Shown here: in pieces, positions 13,480 to 14,793 of the stretch
Layout of the letters: the number at the start of each line of letters is the position of its first letter
Numbering within the stretch: position 1 is the stretch's first letter
Assembly (NCBI GenBank): GCA_026692885.1
Contig: JAPLNJ010001062.1
Location: 1-14,793 of the forward strand
Direction of reading: 5' to 3'
DNA length: 14,793 bases
DNA from: Planctomycetota bacterium
GTDB taxonomy: Bacteria; Planctomycetota; Planctomycetia; Pirellulales; Pirellulaceae
Translations under genes and position numbers: made by a program
The notes under the pieces: model-generated
Databases searched by the model: none
Told to the model about the DNA's origin: nothing
Seen by the model: only the letters and a program-made list of their open reading frames with translations

Positions 13480-14793
13480 TCGAGCCAACGGCGGGCGTGT
13501 TGTTCGGCCAACAGGCGATTGGGGAATGGGCGGACCGCGGTGGTGGCGGAATTGCGTTGCTCGGCAGTCACTTGTTCCAGGCACTCGCGGCACCATTTCT
13601 CGGCCTGCTCCGGCGTGTGGAACACGTTAGCTTCACGCCGCAACCGCCGGCCGACCGGAACACTGATCAACGCCGCAAAGTGGGGCCACTCGGCAAACGG
13701 GTCGACATAAGGCTGGCGTTTCAGATGCAGCAACAAGCGTCGCTCTAGCTCGGCCAGATCTTCGCCAAAACGGTCCTTGAACAATCGCACGTTCTCCGGA
13801 ATCACGCCCGGGGGAACGATGTGACCCGTGCTGGCCAGCGGGCCTAACCGGCTGGTATCCCGCAGGAACCGGTGGAACTCTTCACGCTGGTACTTGGCCA
13901 GATAATGCGTCAAGGCCCAGGCGGCCGCATAGCCCGTGGATGTCAAGCGAGCGGCCCCGATGGTCTGGGCCACCAACTGGCCATCGGCATTCTCGACCGC
14001 CCGCCCCTGAATGTACTGCTCCAGTTCAAACATCCGCAAGTCATTGACTTGCCCGATCTCCTTCCACTTCATCTGACGGTCGATGGTCGTCGGCGCGAGG
14101 AATTCCGCCAAGCCCTCGTTGAGCCACATCGGCCACTGGGACAGACGCTGTTGGACGCCGATGTTGTGGAGTATCTGGTGGGCACCTTCGTGCGCGATCG
14201 TAGAGATGGCCTGCTGCCGGGCCAAGTCCGGCTTGATCTGCCAGAGTTTGGTTTCCTCATACATCACGGTCCGGTTGCTCAACACGTCATAGTAGGCCAC
14301 GACGTCCAGGGGCATCGGGCGGTAGCGTTGAAACTCCGCTTCGGTGCGGAAGATGATGACGACCAAAGGCGTCTCGGGTGGCTGGACGTCGAGCTTCTGG
14401 GCCCGCATGTACCCGTCCACGCCGCGAAACATGGTTTCCAGAATGCGGCTGGTGGCTTCGGCGAACAGCTCGCTGCAGTCGTACACGTACAAGTACCGCA
14501 CGGTCTGCTTCGCCCGAAAGCCATTCGGCAAGGAACTCGTCAGCCGTTTGGCGATCGCGTCCTTGCTGAGTGGCTCGAAGGCCCGGTCCGTCTCGGTGGT
14601 GTCCTGGACGGCTCGTGCGGCCAGTGCTCCGTCAGGCAGCAACACGATGCGGTAGTCGCCGACCTGGACTCGGACCTGAGCCACCACCGCGTCGCCGTCT
14701 TGGTCGGCCGTAAGCACCTTTCGCGGAGTCCGGGCCGCGATCGGTCCCGGTGGAATCGGTAGGCCGAACAGGTGCGGATCCAGGGACCTCGGA
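13470..14793 (-). CDS. DUF1570 family metallopeptidase-like protein, 5'-truncated by window edge
   Basis: The frame is open to the window edge, leaving at least 440 residues; the true start lies outside. A GTG at 14717 could be taken as a start, but the residues before it (DPHLFGLPIPPGPIAART) look coding and no ribosome binding site precedes it. DUF1570 proteins are common in planctomycetes. The zinc-peptidase motif is intact: IAHEGAHQ around 14190 (HExxH) followed by WLNEGLAEF about 25 residues on, whose Glu is the likely third ligand, as in gluzincins. A second helical region with YAAAWALTHYLAKY follows. The substrate is unknown. An N-terminal export signal cannot be assessed. It converges with the glycosyltransferase gene. 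Confidence 0.88.
   Translation of the reverse strand, partial: PRSLDPHLFGLPIPPGPIAARTPRKVLTADQDGDAVVAQVRVQVGDYRIVLLPDGALAARAVQDTTETDRAFEPLSKDAIAKRLTSSLPNGFRAKQTVRYLYVYDCSELFAEATSRILETMFRGVDGYMRAQKLDVQPPETPLVVIIFRTEAEFQRYRPMPLDVVAYYDVLSNRTVMYEETKLWQIKPDLARQQAISTIAHEGAHQILHNIGVQQRLSQWPMWLNEGLAEFLAPTTIDRQMKWKEIGQVNDLRMFELEQYIQGRAVENADGQLVAQTIGAARLTSTGYAAAWALTHYLAKYQREEFHRFLRDTSRLGPLASTGHIVPPGVIPENVRLFKDRFGEDLAELERRLLLHLKRQPYVDPFAEWPHFAALISVPVGRRLRREANVFHTPEQAEKWCRECLEQVTAEQRNSATTAVRPFPNRLLAEQHARRWLDGS

Overview
The window looks like chromosomal DNA from a GC-rich planctomycete, probably near the Pirellulales. This is inferred from gene content: a DUF1570 metallopeptidase-like protein, a DUF4058 protein, a Tad/Flp secretin with a Cys-rich tail, and many short palindromic repeats between genes. 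No rRNA, tRNA or CRISPR array was recognised.

Layout. 1-82 holds no gene I can see. 83-221 is a small non-autonomous mobile element beside the mutL stop codon. On the minus strand, an NtrC-type response regulator (4133-2709), a small antitoxin (2712-2527) and a ParE/RelE-type toxin (2542-2240) overlap head to tail; mutL (2165-228) follows 74 bases later. 4134-4725 has no gene and is packed with nested palindromic repeats, including a 277-base inserted element with a target duplication, then a candidate promoter for a DUF4058 gene (4726-5523, plus). 7834-5531 (minus) is a split version of the plant Tm-1 protein: a Tm-1-like/UPF0261 gene, then a PEP-hydrolase-like TIM-barrel gene. The gap between them is filled by a palindrome carrying a second copy of the 83-221 element type.

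11946-8110 (minus) is part of a Tad/Flp pilus locus: a 36-residue membrane peptide, a TadV/CpaA prepilin peptidase, CpaB and the secretin CpaC. No ATPase (TadA) or platform (TadB/C) genes follow. A 458-base gene-free stretch between cpaB and cpaC holds repeats and dyads. 11947-12306 is a divergent intergenic region leading to a GT4 glycosyltransferase (12307-13455, plus), which converges on a DUF1570 gene (minus) cut by the window edge.

The strongest non-routine signal is the repeats. Short elements with terminal inverted repeats and perfect target duplications sit inside other palindromes ('Russian-doll' nesting). Two copies of one element share their ends but carry different palindromic cores. 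They lie at stop codons and in operon gaps, where hairpins could shape mRNA ends. No complete undescribed enzyme or defence system was found.
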